From: Methylocystis echinoides
Lineage (GTDB): Bacteria; Pseudomonadota; Alphaproteobacteria; Rhizobiales; Beijerinckiaceae
NCBI RefSeq assembly: GCF_027923385.1
Contig: NZ_BSEC01000001.1
Span: 2,058,501 to 2,122,500, forward strand
Direction: 5' to 3'
Length of the DNA stretch: 64,000 nucleotides
A program made the translations under genes and the position numbers. Of this stretch, positions 7,479-14,630 are shown piece by piece. The first letter of the stretch is position 1. Every line of letters begins with the position of its first letter. Under the pieces are notes generated by a model. The model was not told where the DNA came from. It did no database searches and saw nothing but the letters and a program-made list of their open reading frames with translations.

Positions 7479-8582
7479 ATGAAAATGAAACGTCTCCTTT
7501 TCTCGACAACCCTCCTGGCCTTCACTGCGGCGACAGCCTTTGCTGCCGATCTTCCGTATCGCAAAGGGCCGCCCGCTCTTCCTCCACCGCCTCCGCCGCC
7601 GCCCATGTGGACGGGCTTCTACGCCGGTCTGAATGCAGGCTATGGCTTCGGCACCAACAGCAACGTGCAGAGCGTCGCCATCGGGCAGGATAAGCCAGTT
7701 GGCTTCTATTCTGAGCCTGTGCCAGAGGTTCTACTTGATACCATCGACGGCGGCGCGCACTATTTGTCGCTACCAACCGGGGCAGGTTTGGCTCAATCCG
7801 GCAGCTTCGCCAATACGCAGAACGGCTTCATTGGCGGCGGCCAAGTTGGCTACAACTACCAGTGGGGCTCGAGCTTCGTGATTGGCATCGAAGCCGACAT
7901 GCAGGGCACTGGCATCCGTGGAGCGAGCCATGGCATCGGTTCCGGCTGGGGCAGCGTTTCCTATCCGTACCTTTATGCCGTCCCGGCGGGTGTGGACTCG
8001 GTCAACTTGGCTGCGCCGCCGCCCTCGCCGACCATTGGATGGGACGCCAATTCGGTGGGTATCACGAGCGTCCATTCGGGTGTTGACTGGATGGGCACGG
8101 TTCGCGGTCGTGTCGGTTACCTGTTTACTCCGACCATGTTGCTTTATGCCACCGGCGGTCTGACCTATGGCGGCGTTTACGCCAACGTGAATAGCGTCGC
8201 CATGACGACCATTACGCCAAACTACAGTGGCCCGAGCTTCGAGACACTCAGCCTCGGAGGGATGGGCCTCGGTTCATCCGCGTCAAACTACACGTTTGTT
8301 GGCGGCGGCAATAAATCTCAGACGCTCGTCGGCTGGAATGTCGGCGGCGGTCTCGAATGGATGTTCATGCCAAACTGGTCGCTCAAGGCGGAAGCCATCT
8401 ACTGGAACATGGGTAACATGACCGTTCCGACGGCAACCTTCGCCGCTGCGCCCGATTCCTATCATGTCCCGCTGGTTACAGTGGGCGCGGTCCGTGTAAA
8501 CTATCAGGGCGTGATCGCTCGCGCTGGCGTGAACTACCACTTCAACTGGTTTGCTCCGGCTCCGGTCGTCGCGAGTTACTGA
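7479..8582 (+). CDS. Outer membrane beta-barrel protein, Omp25/Omp31 type (element copy)
   Basis: A 367-residue protein. It has a signal peptide ending AFA/ADLP, a Pro-rich linker (eight consecutive Pro), then an eight-strand-type barrel beginning MWTGFYAGLNAGYGFG. Typical blocks follow: GGGQVGYNYQWG, GVDWMGTVRGRVGYLFTP, LLYATGGLTYGGVYANVN and a C-terminal GVNYHFNWF. It is closely similar to the porin at 47032-48072, but the loop regions differ. Several adjacent ATG codons (7479, 7485) are possible starts. It is cargo of the element and is followed by a good terminator. Confidence 0.85.
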   Translation: MKMKRLLFSTTLLAFTAATAFAADLPYRKGPPALPPPPPPPPMWTGFYAGLNAGYGFGTNSNVQSVAIGQDKPVGFYSEPVPEVLLDTIDGGAHYLSLPTGAGLAQSGSFANTQNGFIGGGQVGYNYQWGSSFVIGIEADMQGTGIRGASHGIGSGWGSVSYPYLYAVPAGVDSVNLAAPPPSPTIGWDANSVGITSVHSGVDWMGTVRGRVGYLFTPTMLLYATGGLTYGGVYANVNSVAMTTITPNYSGPSFETLSLGGMGLGSSASNYTFVGGGNKSQTLVGWNVGGGLEWMFMPNWSLKAEAIYWNMGNMTVPTATFAAAPDSYHVPLVTVGAVRVNYQGVIARAGVNYHFNWFAPAPVVASY

Positions 8583-8622
8583 TAAGCAAACTGATCCTCT
8601 AGGTGGCACATGAGGAGCGAGA

Positions 8623-8648
8623 GCCCGGCGGAAACGCCGGGCTTTTTT
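8623..8648 (+). terminator. Rho-independent terminator after the porin gene
   Basis: A perfect 8-bp stem (GCCCGGCG at 8623-8630, CGCCGGGC at 8635-8642) with a GAAA loop is followed by six T, 40 bases after the porin stop codon. Confidence 0.85.
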
Positions 8649-8842
8649 ATTGCCTGAGAGGCATGGACGCGGCCAAGGACCGCGACGCGACTACCTGCGC
8701 CATGGAGATCATGAAGGAGACGATCCTCGCCGACCTCGCCACCCGCAATCCGATTGTTTGAATCCTCCCGCCTAGAAGCAAGCAATCACGATAAGCGTAA
8801 AGGTCAAGGCAAACAGGGGAGTGACTCCTGAGCGCTCGTGTC

Positions 8843-8884
8843 GTCCGTGCAGAGCTATGACCGAATTTGGGTGATGGGCGCTGA
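8843..8884. repeat. Left target duplication (9 bp) and left inverted repeat of IS256-type element
   Basis: Bases 8843-8851 (GTCCGTGCA) are repeated exactly at 10252-10260. Bases 8852-8884 are a 33-bp terminal inverted repeat beginning GAGCTATG and matching the right end with a few mismatches. Confidence 0.9.
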
Positions 8885-10251
8885 TCAAGCGGCGCGGTTT
8901 TCTCTGGCGTCGCTGCTTGCAACGCCATCGACGAATTTGACGCCTTCGATGAGCCGGGGCAACTGATTTGCTCCTTTCAATCTGCGCCAGGTTTTTGACG
9001 CCGCCCGAATGAGCGTGAAGACCATGATCTTCACCGTCTTCTGCGAGAGAGCGCCCTTGGTGCGCACCGTCCGATGCCGGACGGTGGCAAATACGCTCTC
9101 GATTGGATTGGACGTTCGCAGGTGATCCCAGTGCTCTGCGGGGAAGTCGTAGAACGCCAGCAATGCTTCTTCATCCTTGGTCAGGCAGGCGACGGCCCGA
9201 GCGTATTTGATCCCGTATTTTTCGTTGAAGAGGTTTATCGCCGCGCGCGCCGCGGCCTTGGTTTCAGCGTGATGGATCTCCTGCAGATCGGCTTTGACCG
9301 CCGCCGCCATGGACTTCGGGAACTTGCCCAGAATATTGGAGATCTTGTGAAACCAGCAGCGCTGATGCCGCGTGGCTGGATAAATCTCGTCCACTGCTTT
9401 CCAGAACCCCAAAGCGCCATCGGCAACCGCAAGTTCGGGGGAGATTGTCAGGCCCCGCGCCTTGAGATCGACAAGTAACTCACGCCAGCTTTGCGCGCTT
9501 TCCCGGGCGCCCACATGAAAGCCGATAAGCTCCTTTTTGCCTTCGGGCGTGGCGCCGATGATAACGAGGATGCATTCGGCCTCCGGCTCCATCCGCGCCT
9601 GTAAATAGACGCCGTCCGCCCAGATGTAGACATAGCGGCGAGCCGAGAGATCCCGGCGTTGCCAGCGACCATGCTCCTCCTGCCAGGCCTCGATCAGACG
9701 AGCGATCACGCCCGGCGACAGGTTCGGGGCCTCTGGGCCGAGAAGGGCCGTCAGCGCCTCCTGAAGGTCGCCCATCGAGACGCCCCGCAGATAAAGAACC
9801 GGCAACAAGGCGTCGAGGCTGCGCGACCGGCGCGCCCATCTGGGCAGAATGTTCGAACTGAAGCGAACTTTCGCCGACGCCGGCACATCGGCGGCGCGGT
9901 CCCGCACCTTTTGCCGCTGAACGGTTATCGGCCCGATCCCGGTCTGGATGACCCGTTCTGGCCCGACGCCATGCCGCACAACACGTTGGCGGCCATCAGG
10001 CAGCCGCTCGTGGGAAAACATCTCGACGAAACTGTCTGCTTCAGCCTTCAGCGCGGCTGCAAGCATACGCTGCGCGCCTTCTCTCGCGATCTCTGTCAGC
10101 GGGTCCGAAACCAAGCCAGGCTGGCGCAGGTGGATGATCGTGCTATCGTCCTTCATAGGCGTATCGCTCCATTGGAGGTTCTGGCAGGCTTCAGCACCCG
10201 CCACGATACGCCGCCTTCTCAGGCCCCATCACCCATTTTCAGCCATAGCTC
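8852..10251. mobile_element. Complete IS256-family insertion sequence, 1400 bp
   Basis: The element has 33-bp imperfect terminal inverted repeats (8852-8884 and 10219-10251), one transposase gene filling almost its whole length, and a perfect 9-bp direct duplication on each side. IS256-family elements make 8-9 bp duplications, so structure and family agree. The intact ends and duplication indicate a recent, possibly still mobile, insertion. It landed between genes, in DNA upstream of the exported protein at 10425. Confidence 0.93.
8885..10156 (-). CDS. IS256-family (mutator-type) DDE transposase
   Basis: A 423-residue transposase. The DDE catalytic set is visible: an Asp in YIWADGVYLQAR, a second in ELAVADGALGFW, and a Glu in RTSNPIESVFATVRHRT. 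The CWFHKISNILGKFP block between them is also typical of the family. ATG 10156 (MKDDSTIIHLRQPG) is preferred over the longer frame, which would begin inside the terminal repeat. The frame is intact over the family's usual length and ends one base inside the left inverted repeat. Confidence 0.95.
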   Translation of the reverse strand: MKDDSTIIHLRQPGLVSDPLTEIAREGAQRMLAAALKAEADSFVEMFSHERLPDGRQRVVRHGVGPERVIQTGIGPITVQRQKVRDRAADVPASAKVRFSSNILPRWARRSRSLDALLPVLYLRGVSMGDLQEALTALLGPEAPNLSPGVIARLIEAWQEEHGRWQRRDLSARRYVYIWADGVYLQARMEPEAECILVIIGATPEGKKELIGFHVGARESAQSWRELLVDLKARGLTISPELAVADGALGFWKAVDEIYPATRHQRCWFHKISNILGKFPKSMAAAVKADLQEIHHAETKAAARAAINLFNEKYGIKYARAVACLTKDEEALLAFYDFPAEHWDHLRTSNPIESVFATVRHRTVRTKGALSQKTVKIMVFTLIRAASKTWRRLKGANQLPRLIEGVKFVDGVASSDARENRAA

Positions 10252-10260
10252 GTCCGTGCA
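10219..10260. repeat. Right inverted repeat and right target duplication (9 bp) of IS256-type element
   Basis: Bases 10219-10251 are the 33-bp right terminal repeat. Bases 10252-10260 (GTCCGTGCA) are the exact copy of the left target duplication. Confidence 0.9.
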
Positions 10261-10356
10261 TTTCCGCACATTGTGAAACAGGGCTCTTATGGCAAATTAC
10301 GCAACGCGGACGCTTCAACAACAAGGATGAGGCCATGCTTGTGTTAAAGGGGCTGT

Positions 10357-10374
10357 CCTCAATGTGAATTGAGG
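10357..10374. promoter_or_regulatory. Small perfect hairpin in leader of exported protein gene
   Basis: CCTCAAT at 10357-10363 and ATTGAGG at 10368-10374 form a 7-bp stem with a 4-base loop, 50 bases before the start of the gene at 10425. It could act as an mRNA leader structure or an operator. The role is unknown. Confidence 0.3.
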
Positions 10375-10424
10375 TTGAGTCGTCCGTTTGCGTTTGAACA
10401 ATAAGACATTTGGAGAAGACAAAC

Positions 10425-11060
10425 ATGAAACCTAGGATGAAATACCTCGCGCCGCTGTTTTTTCTTTCGAGTTTGTCTACAGCGTTCGCAGCATGCACTC
10501 CTCCGCAAACAGGAACTTATTATATCGGCGCAGGCGGAGGCACCGGTTATTACAATGGCGGCACTCCTGCGGCCAGTTATCCTTTCTACACCTCACAGAC
10601 GTTCGAGGTTAGCTTTACTTCCGACATAAGCACGGCTGCACAGGGCGCGGCGGTTGGAAGCTTTGGCGGGATAATTAAGACCTCGATTAGCCTCCCGCCA
10701 AACACCGTCACAAACTCCGCCCCGAATCTAAACGCCCCAAGCCAGACGATATTTTTCAACCTTAGCAGTTCTCCGCCGCCGCCGATTGGAACCGTGACCC
10801 TTGTTGGCTATAGGGGCGATCTATGCACTGCGCAGCTACAATTCGATGCGACGCCGACGACAGTTTCTTTTTCTGGAAGAGGAGGAACGGTATCGTCCAC
10901 CTCTTACACGACAACCTTCGCCAACACATACCAAGCCACGTTCAGTCAGGGAGGGTCTGTGATGACTCTCGCCCCGATTTCGCTCATCACTCCGTCCTCA
11001 GTGCCGAGCCAACGCGACCTGTTCACGGCCGGCTTCACGATAGAGTTGAGAGCCCAGTAG
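10425..11060 (+). CDS. Exported Ser/Thr-rich hypothetical protein
   Basis: A 211-residue protein with a signal peptide (MKPRMKYLAPLFFLSSLSTA, cleavage near AFA/A). The mature part is rich in Ser, Thr, Gly and Pro and probably all-beta. It has one short Cys pair candidate (Cys after cleavage and Cys in RGDLCTAQL). GGAG ahead of the ATG supports the 10425 start over the TTG at 10410. No family is recognised. It may be a surface or secreted cargo protein of the element. Confidence 0.6.
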   Translation: MKPRMKYLAPLFFLSSLSTAFAACTPPQTGTYYIGAGGGTGYYNGGTPAASYPFYTSQTFEVSFTSDISTAAQGAAVGSFGGIIKTSISLPPNTVTNSAPNLNAPSQTIFFNLSSSPPPPIGTVTLVGYRGDLCTAQLQFDATPTTVSFSGRGGTVSSTSYTTTFANTYQATFSQGGSVMTLAPISLITPSSVPSQRDLFTAGFTIELRAQ

Positions 11061-11117
11061 GCTAATTCGAACTCGGGTGACGCTTAAGACAGAGCCTCTC
11101 GCATGCAGTCTTTTGCG

Positions 11118-11243
11118 TTACCCTTCACCTCCGCTCGGGTCTGGCGCGTCCCGCCTCTGTCCCGGCCGCATGATACCTGCGTACACGCGTTCCAAGACTG
11201 CTCTGCGCATCGACCTGAACGGCCCAGAACCAAGTTCCGTCAC
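11118..11243 (-). CDS. Possible small element protein (41 residues)
   Basis: A short frame with a GTG start directly abutting the stop of the 43-residue frame upstream (TAG then GTG). It contains MRRAVLERVYAGIMRPGQRR, a basic helix-like stretch. Support comes only from the chained arrangement with its neighbours, so it may be a remnant. Confidence 0.25.
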   Translation of the reverse strand: MTELGSGPFRSMRRAVLERVYAGIMRPGQRRDAPDPSGGEG

Positions 11244-11375
11244 CTAGGCCGCCGTTGATGCAATAGATTCGCGCGATCCGAGCTGCTCGTCGATCAGGCT
11301 CCAGTCGTCAGGAACCGGGGAGCCATCGGCCCCGGTCAGCGCCGTGCGCCGCCATCGTCTCGTCGCGGTCTTCAT
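11244..11375 (-). CDS. Possible small element protein (43 residues)
   Basis: It starts at ATG 11375, overlapping by one base the stop of the frame before it (TGATG). The product opens with a basic segment (MKTATRRWRRTALTG) and continues with DGSPVPDDWSLIDEQLG. Small genes chained like this are common near attachment sites of prophages. Function unknown. Confidence 0.3.
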   Translation of the reverse strand: MKTATRRWRRTALTGADGSPVPDDWSLIDEQLGSRESIASTAA

Positions 11376-11506
11376 CACATCACCGGGCGGGGCGTCTGAA
11401 GGACCGGCTGCTCCGGCTTCTTATCGCCCTGGAGAATTATCGTGATCCGCTCCGGCGTGATCTCGACGGCATAGGCCCCGGCCTTCTTCGCCGCCCGGGT
11501 GATAGC
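11375..11506 (-). pseudogene. Start-less small phage-type frame, probably decayed
   Basis: The frame reads ITRAAKKAGAYAVEITPER then ITIILQGDKKPEQP, which resembles small proteins found near attachment sites of alphaproteobacterial prophages. It has no usable start codon: a TAA (11507-11509) sits directly upstream in frame and no ATG, GTG or TTG occurs before the conserved part. This looks like a gene that has lost its start, or the second half of a protein interrupted by that TAA. Confidence 0.4.
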
Positions 11507-11599
11507 TTACAGATAGATGAGTGTCAGCATCACCGCGCCGAGGATCACGGCGAGAAGGATAGAGCCAAGCACGGAATCTGCAATCGGGGCGCGAATCAT
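11507..11599 (-). CDS. Possible 30-residue membrane peptide
   Basis: A short frame with a single strongly hydrophobic helix (SVLGSILLAVILGAVMLTLI) and a weak AGGGA upstream. It is in the same frame as the decayed reading frame that follows it, separated only by a TAA. It is the first frame inside the tRNA-proximal end of the element. Confidence 0.35.
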   Translation of the reverse strand: MIRAPIADSVLGSILLAVILGAVMLTLIYL

Positions 11600-11741
11600 G
11601 TTTGCATCCCTGCTAGTTCAGGCGCCCAAGGTCGTAAATGGCGGGCACTTCGATGGATGAACGCCGCTGCTTGCTGGTAGCTATGTGGTTGCTAGAGCGA
11701 TTGGCCGACTATCGGCTTTTAATCTAAATGCTTGATTTCCC

Positions 11742-11817
11742 TGGTGGAGCTGGGGGGATTCGAACCCCCGACCTCTGCAGTGCGATTGCAGCGCTCTCCC
11801 ATCTGAGCTACAGCCCC
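11742..11817 (-). tRNA. tRNA-Ala (anticodon CGC)
   Basis: On the minus strand the sequence starts GGGGCTGTAGCTCAG and ends in an encoded CCA. It has the T-loop GGTTCGAATCC, an anticodon stem CTGCA/TGCAG and loop ATCGCAC, giving anticodon CGC (Ala, GCG codons). Length is 76 bases including CCA. Its 3' end faces the phage-like element, the usual integration arrangement. Confidence 0.97.
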
Positions 11818-11975
11818 AAGGTGACGGGGTGGATACTCGGCGGGGGTTTTCCTGTCAATCGGCGTTTCCTGTTTCCGGCAAATTTTCCTCTTTCCGGCTC
11901 GGCCTGCGCGAGAGGTTGCCGGGAGGGGGCAGGGAGGCTAGACAGGCGGCTTCCTTTCTTTCGCGGGACGCTCCC

Positions 11976-12257
11976 ATGTCTTATGCGGTCGCCAATCTTC
12001 TGCTCACCGTCCTCGACCTTTACTGGTGGGTGGTGATCATCTCCGTGATCCTGTCCTGGCTCGTCGCCTTTGACGTGCTCAACACCCGCTCTCAGGCCGC
12101 CCAGACCATCTGGCGCGCCGTCGACGCACTGACCGAGCCCCTGCTGCGGCCGATCCGCAATGTGCTGCCGGCTGTCGGCGGGCTGGACCTGTCGCCGCTG
12201 ATTCTGCTGCTCGGCATCCAGTTCCTGCAAAATCTCATCAGCCACAGCGTGGGCTGA
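11976..12257 (+). CDS. YggT family membrane protein
   Basis: A 93-residue membrane protein with two hydrophobic regions (residues about 5-30 and 70-88). Between them is the RAVDALTEPLLRPIRNVLP segment characteristic of the YggT family. Family members are small integral membrane proteins of uncertain function, linked to osmotic tolerance and cell division, often encoded beside a DUF167/YggU gene as here. The ATG at 11976 gives the normal family length. The stop lies 2 bases before the next start. Confidence 0.9.
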   Translation: MSYAVANLLLTVLDLYWWVVIISVILSWLVAFDVLNTRSQAAQTIWRAVDALTEPLLRPIRNVLPAVGGLDLSPLILLLGIQFLQNLISHSVG

Positions 12258-12259
12258 TT

Positions 12260-12583
12260 TTGGCCGAGGCGGCTGCGCCCTGGGCGGCCGAAGCGGACGG
12301 CGTCACGCTCTGGCTGCGGCTGACGCCAAAGGGTGGGCGCGACGCCATTGACGGCGTCGAAACCCTCTCCGACGGCCGCGCCGTGCTGAAAGCGCGGGTG
12401 CGGGCCGCGCCGGAGGACGGTCGGGCGAACGCCGCCCTCGTCGAGCTGATTGCGAAGGCGCTCGCGGCGCCCAAAAGGGCGGTGACGATTCGCTCCGGCG
12501 AAACGAGCCGCGTCAAAAAGCTTTTCATCGCGGGCGACCCCGCGCCCATCATCGACGCGCTGGCCCGGCTGGCGCCAAACTGA
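12260..12583 (+). CDS. DUF167 (YggU) family protein
   Basis: A 107-residue protein with a TTG start. The core includes LRLTPKGGRDAIDGV, LKARVRAAPEDGRANAALVELIAKALA and a final RVKKLFIAG strand, the standard DUF167 pattern. The molecular role is unknown. It follows the YggT gene with a 2-base gap, the conserved pairing of these families. Using TTG avoids overlap and gives a typical length. Confidence 0.88.
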   Translation: MAEAAAPWAAEADGVTLWLRLTPKGGRDAIDGVETLSDGRAVLKARVRAAPEDGRANAALVELIAKALAAPKRAVTIRSGETSRVKKLFIAGDPAPIIDALARLAPN

Positions 12584-12601
12584 AGACGAACGAGCCAAGA
12601 G

Positions 12602-13660
12602 ATGAGCAAGTCGAAAATCAACGTCGGCAACTTTTTCGAGGACTTCAAGATCGGCCAGATCATCCGCCACGCCGCGCCGCGCACGGTGACGGTCGGAGAG
12701 GTCGCGCTGTACACCGCGCTCTACCTGCCGCGTTTCGCCGTGCAGTCCTCCAAGGCCTTCGCCCAGGCGATCGGCTACAAGGATGCGCCGATCGACGACA
12801 TGCTGGTCTTCCATCTGGTTCTCGGCAAGACCGTGCCGGATGTCTCGCTCAACGCGCTCGCCAACCTCGGCTATGCCGATTTCAAGTTTCTGGCGCCGGT
12901 CTATCCAGGCGACACGCTCGACGCCGTGTCGGAAGTGATCGGCCTGAAGGAAAATTCCAACCGGGAAACCGGCGTCGTCTATGTGCGCACGACTGGCAAG
13001 AACCAGCGCGGCGAGACCGTGCTCTCCTACGCGCGCTGGGTGATGGTGAAGAAGCGCGACAAGGACGCCGCTGTCGGCGCGACCGTCGTGCCGGACCTGC
13101 CCAAGGCGGTCACGCCGGCGGAACTCGGCAAGGCCGTGCCGGCGATCACTGTCGCGGCCTATGACAAGGCGCTGGCCGGCTCGCCGTTCTTCTGGGGCGA
13201 TTACGACGTGGGCGAGAAAATCGACCATATCGACGGCATGACGGTGGAGGAGGCCGAGCACATGCTCGCGACGCGCCTCTATCAGAACAATTCAAAGGTG
13301 CACTTCAACCAGTATTATGAATCGCAGGGCCGCTTCGGCAAGCGCATCATCTATGGCGGCCATGTGATCTCCATGGCGCGCGCGCTCTCTTTCAATGGTC
13401 TGGAAAACGTGTTCCACATTTCGGCGGTGAACGGCGGCAAGCACGTCAATCCGCTGTTTTCGGGCGGCACCATCTTCGCGTGGAGCGAAGTGCTCGACAA
13501 GGCGGAGATCCCCGGCCGCAGCGACATTGGCGCGCTGCGCCTGCGCCTCGTCGCGACCAAGGACAAGCCCTGCGCCGAGTTCCCGCTCAACGGCGCCGAC
13601 GGCAAGCCGGACCCGGCGGTGCTGCTCGATCTCGATTACTGGGCCGTTCTGCCGCGCTGA
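12602..13660 (+). CDS. mch: Mesaconyl-CoA (2-methylfumaryl-CoA) hydratase, double MaoC domain
   Basis: A 352-residue protein with two tandem MaoC hot-dog domains. The N-terminal region (NFFEDFKIGQIIRHAAPRT, VALYTALYLPRFA, LGKTVPDVSLNALANLGYA, SEVIGLKENSN) follows alphaproteobacterial mesaconyl-CoA hydratase closely. The enzyme interconverts mesaconyl-CoA and beta-methylmalyl-CoA in the ethylmalonyl-CoA pathway, which assimilates acetyl-CoA in methylotrophs lacking isocitrate lyase. The same gene is called meaC in Methylobacterium; it must not be confused with methenyl-H4MPT cyclohydrolase, also named mch. No other pathway gene is in the window. Confidence 0.88.
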   Translation: MSKSKINVGNFFEDFKIGQIIRHAAPRTVTVGEVALYTALYLPRFAVQSSKAFAQAIGYKDAPIDDMLVFHLVLGKTVPDVSLNALANLGYADFKFLAPVYPGDTLDAVSEVIGLKENSNRETGVVYVRTTGKNQRGETVLSYARWVMVKKRDKDAAVGATVVPDLPKAVTPAELGKAVPAITVAAYDKALAGSPFFWGDYDVGEKIDHIDGMTVEEAEHMLATRLYQNNSKVHFNQYYESQGRFGKRIIYGGHVISMARALSFNGLENVFHISAVNGGKHVNPLFSGGTIFAWSEVLDKAEIPGRSDIGALRLRLVATKDKPCAEFPLNGADGKPDPAVLLDLDYWAVLPR

Positions 13661-13731
13661 CCCGCGCGTCTTCGCGCGGGATGAAGTCGCGCAGCATGAG
13701 AAGGCGTCCGCTCGCGCGGGCGCCTTTTGTT
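13661..13731 (+). terminator. Two hairpins with T-rich tail after mch
   Basis: CCCGCGCG/CGCGCGGG (13661-13680) lies directly after the stop codon. A second stem AAGGCG (13701-13706)/CGCCTT (13721-13726) is followed by TTGTTTTT. Together they form a plausible Rho-independent terminator. Confidence 0.7.
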
Positions 13732-13784
13732 TTTCACGGTCGGCGCGCGGCCGGCGGCTTGCTCCGTCGTCTCCGGCAACGCTA

Positions 13785-13809
13785 GGAACAACGTCTGAGC
13801 CCGTCTGTT
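13785..13809 (+). promoter_or_regulatory. Candidate EcfG (general stress sigma) promoter
   Basis: GGAAC at 13785-13789 is followed after 16 bases by TGTT (13806-13809). This is close to the GGAAC-N16/17-CGTT consensus of the alphaproteobacterial general stress response sigma factor. It lies 114 bases upstream of the exported PRC-barrel gene, a type of gene often in that regulon. The -10 is imperfect. Confidence 0.4.
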
Positions 13810-13922
13810 GTTAGCGCACGTGAAACAGGTGTGATTCACGTGCCTGGAACCCGCGCGATAGTGGAAGGGCTGCATGTATCCACATGCGGCCGGAATGCGC
13901 GCTGCGAGACGGAGTAAGAGAA

Positions 13923-14429
13923 ATGATCAAGGCGATTGTGTTCGCGGCCACGCTGGCCACGGCAGGCGCTGGCGTTGTTTACGCGCAGCAGAGCGGCACG
14001 ACCGGCGGATCGCCGGGGACGACAATGGGAACGGAGCGCGGGACCGGCGGAACGATGGGGACGGAGCGCGGCCGGACGATGGGCGCGACCGGCTCGACGG
14101 CGCAGATCATGTCGACCCTGCCGCAGCATGTGACGGCGGTGTCGAACTGGTACGACCAGAACGTCTATGACCAGCAGGATAACAAGATCGGCGAGATCAA
14201 GGACATGCTGCTCGATCGCGAGGGCAAGGTCCAGGCGGTGATCGTGTCGGTCGGCGGCTTCCTCGGCATGGGCGAAAAGGATGTCGCGGTCGCATTCGAC
14301 GCGGTCTCGCCTGCGCAGCGCGAGAACAAGTGGTGGCTGACCATGAACGCCAGCAAGGATCAGCTCCGCACCGCGCCGGGCTTCCGCTTCGACCGCTCGA
14401 AGCAGGCGTGGACGATGGCGGCCCGCTGA
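13923..14429 (+). CDS. Exported PRC-barrel domain protein
   Basis: A 168-residue protein with a signal peptide (MIKAIVFAATLATAGAGVVY, cleavage near YAQ). A Gly/Thr/Met-rich linker follows, then a PRC-barrel domain (WYDQNVYDQQDNKIGEIKDM ... VQAVIVSVGGFLGMGEKDVAV). PRC-barrel proteins of this exported type are common in Rhizobiales and often respond to stress. The ATG at 13923 is chosen because GGAG precedes it and the signal peptide starts there. A stress-type promoter candidate lies upstream and an Hsp20 gene downstream. Confidence 0.85.
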   Translation: MIKAIVFAATLATAGAGVVYAQQSGTTGGSPGTTMGTERGTGGTMGTERGRTMGATGSTAQIMSTLPQHVTAVSNWYDQNVYDQQDNKIGEIKDMLLDREGKVQAVIVSVGGFLGMGEKDVAVAFDAVSPAQRENKWWLTMNASKDQLRTAPGFRFDRSKQAWTMAAR

Positions 14430-14455
14430 GGCGCCAGAAGCCGGTCGACCGAGAC

Positions 14456-14483
14456 GGCCCCGCCACGGTTTCGCGGCGGGGCC
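14456..14483 (+). terminator. Strong GC hairpin after PRC-barrel gene
   Basis: A 9-bp stem GGCCCCGCC (14456-14464)/GGCGGGGCC (14475-14483) with a 10-base loop, 26 bases after the stop codon. The T-tract is weak (TTGG). Confidence 0.55.
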
Positions 14484-14630
14484 TTGGCATTGCGGAAGAG
14501 GGTGGCTCGCCCTCTTGAACTCCGCCCGTCCCTTTCCCAAATCGAAGTCAGCGCGGGCCATACCGGACGCGCAAACAGGCGCGGCGCGTTTCGCAGCGCG
14601 CCGCATGTCGCTTCATCAGGAGGATATGTC

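Larger units (their letters stand above)
1..11741. mobile_element. Integrated phage-like element next to tRNA-Ala (left end outside window)
   Basis: This stretch carries phage-type genes (HTH regulator, DUF3987 protein, RuvC-like nuclease, small terminase, virion-like protein), cargo genes and a nested IS. It stops at the 3' end of a tRNA-Ala gene, a typical integration target. Core housekeeping genes start immediately on the other side of the tRNA. No integrase, large terminase, portal or capsid gene is visible, so it is either decayed, a satellite, or continues to the left of the window. The right boundary at the tRNA is inferred, because the matching attachment repeat would lie outside the window. 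Confidence 0.6.

Noticed and set aside
7223..7606. 127-codon minus-strand frame overlapping the porin start
   Set aside because: The N-terminal two thirds is antisense to the porin signal and polyproline region (poly-Gly). Only the part from ATG 7399 was kept as a possible small gene.
8663..8761. 32-codon frame after the porin terminator (MDAAKDRDATT...)
   Set aside because: It starts just after a strong terminator, has no ribosome binding site and is too short to support; it may be a remnant.
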